Below are positions 6,652 through 6,948 of a DNA stretch of 6,948 nt, one piece after another. The position numbers and the translations under genes are program-made. Under the pieces are notes generated by a model. The model searched no databases, was not told the DNA's origin, and saw only the letters and a program-made list of their open reading frames with translations. Each line of letters begins with the position of its first letter. The stretch's first letter is position 1. The DNA is taken from positions 1 to 6,948 of the forward strand of contig DKOD01000141.1 of assembly GCA_002469865.1 (NCBI GenBank), read 5' to 3'. Source of the DNA: Alphaproteobacteria bacterium UBA7371. GTDB taxonomy: Bacteria; Pseudomonadota; Alphaproteobacteria; UBA8317.

Positions 6652-6948
6652 ATGTCGGTTGATCAGCAAAGGGCTTTGCACCTTATGGCTTCACAACTTG
6701 TTGCCAAAACAACACCCATGATGGCCCAATATTTGGCCATAAAGCAGGCCCATGAGGATTGCCTGCTGTTTTACCGCATGGGTGATTTTTATGAATTATT
6801 TTTCGACGATGCGGTGGATGCAGCACGCATTCTCGACATTACCCTCACCAAAAGAGGCCAGCATGAAGGCGCCCCCATCCCCATGGCTGGGGTGCCGGTC
6901 CATGCGGCTGAATCCTACCTTCATCGCCTGATCGCCACCGGCCGTCGG
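6652..6948 (+). CDS. mutS: DNA mismatch repair protein MutS, N-terminal fragment cut by window end
   Basis: MutS recognises base mismatches and small loops in newly replicated DNA and starts methyl-directed or strand-directed repair. Only the first 99 codons (of an expected 850-900) are inside the window, with no stop. They cover the start of mismatch-binding domain I: TPMMAQYLAIK (21-31), LLFYRMGDFYELFFDDA (38-54) with the mismatch-intercalating Phe46 and Glu48 of the Phe-X-Glu motif, LDITLTKRG (61-69) and PIPMAGVPVHAAESYL (75-90). These match E. coli MutS closely. The ATG at 6652 is the first in frame after a TAA at 6625, but it has almost no Shine-Dalgarno (GGCAAGAAC). Another ATG at 6685 (residue 12) is preceded by CAAAGGG and could be the true start. 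mutS diverges from maeB across 162 bases. Confidence 0.95.
   Translation, partial: MSVDQQRALHLMASQLVAKTTPMMAQYLAIKQAHEDCLLFYRMGDFYELFFDDAVDAARILDITLTKRGQHEGAPIPMAGVPVHAAESYLHRLIATGRR

Overview
This window looks like an ordinary chromosomal housekeeping segment from an alphaproteobacterium of moderate GC, probably a Rhodospirillales-like lineage. That placement is inferred from gene content and protein character: an alphaproteobacterial OlsB, a MaeB malic enzyme fused to a phosphotransacetylase domain, and a BON protein / SirB1-like protein / gshB run. I found no mobile element, CRISPR array, tRNA, rRNA or phage gene. Coding density is high, and no stretch over 300 bases lacks a gene.

Left part (1-3262, + strand): a tightly packed, probably co-transcribed group. 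It starts with the 3' part of rsmI (16S rRNA 2'-O-ribose C1402 methyltransferase, cut by the window edge). Next come an exported protein with two BON-like domains, a divergent SirB1-like (transglutaminase-fold plus helical-repeat) protein whose GTG overlaps the previous stop, and gshB (glutathione synthetase). A weak hairpin at 3297-3318 may end this unit.

Middle part (3263-6489): olsB, the N-acyltransferase that makes lyso-ornithine lipid, reads rightward. It converges with maeB, a long NADP-type malic enzyme on the minus strand. The two genes end on the same TTAA tetranucleotide, so no intergenic terminator can lie between them. MaeB converts malate to pyruvate with NADPH production. Its C-terminal phosphotransacetylase-like domain is probably an allosteric (acetyl-CoA-sensing) module rather than an enzyme.

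Right part (6490-6948): a 162-base divergent intergenic region carries the maeB ribosome binding site, weak promoter-like elements and a 7-bp inverted repeat. It is followed by the first 99 codons of mutS (mismatch recognition ATPase), cut by the window end.

The genes share general physiology (translation fidelity, envelope, thiol redox, membrane lipids, central carbon and NADPH, DNA repair) but do not form one pathway. I see no convincing undescribed system. The points most worth a second look are the shared stop of olsB and maeB, the poorly characterised SirB1-like gene between the BON gene and gshB, and the inverted repeats in the maeB-mutS intergenic region.
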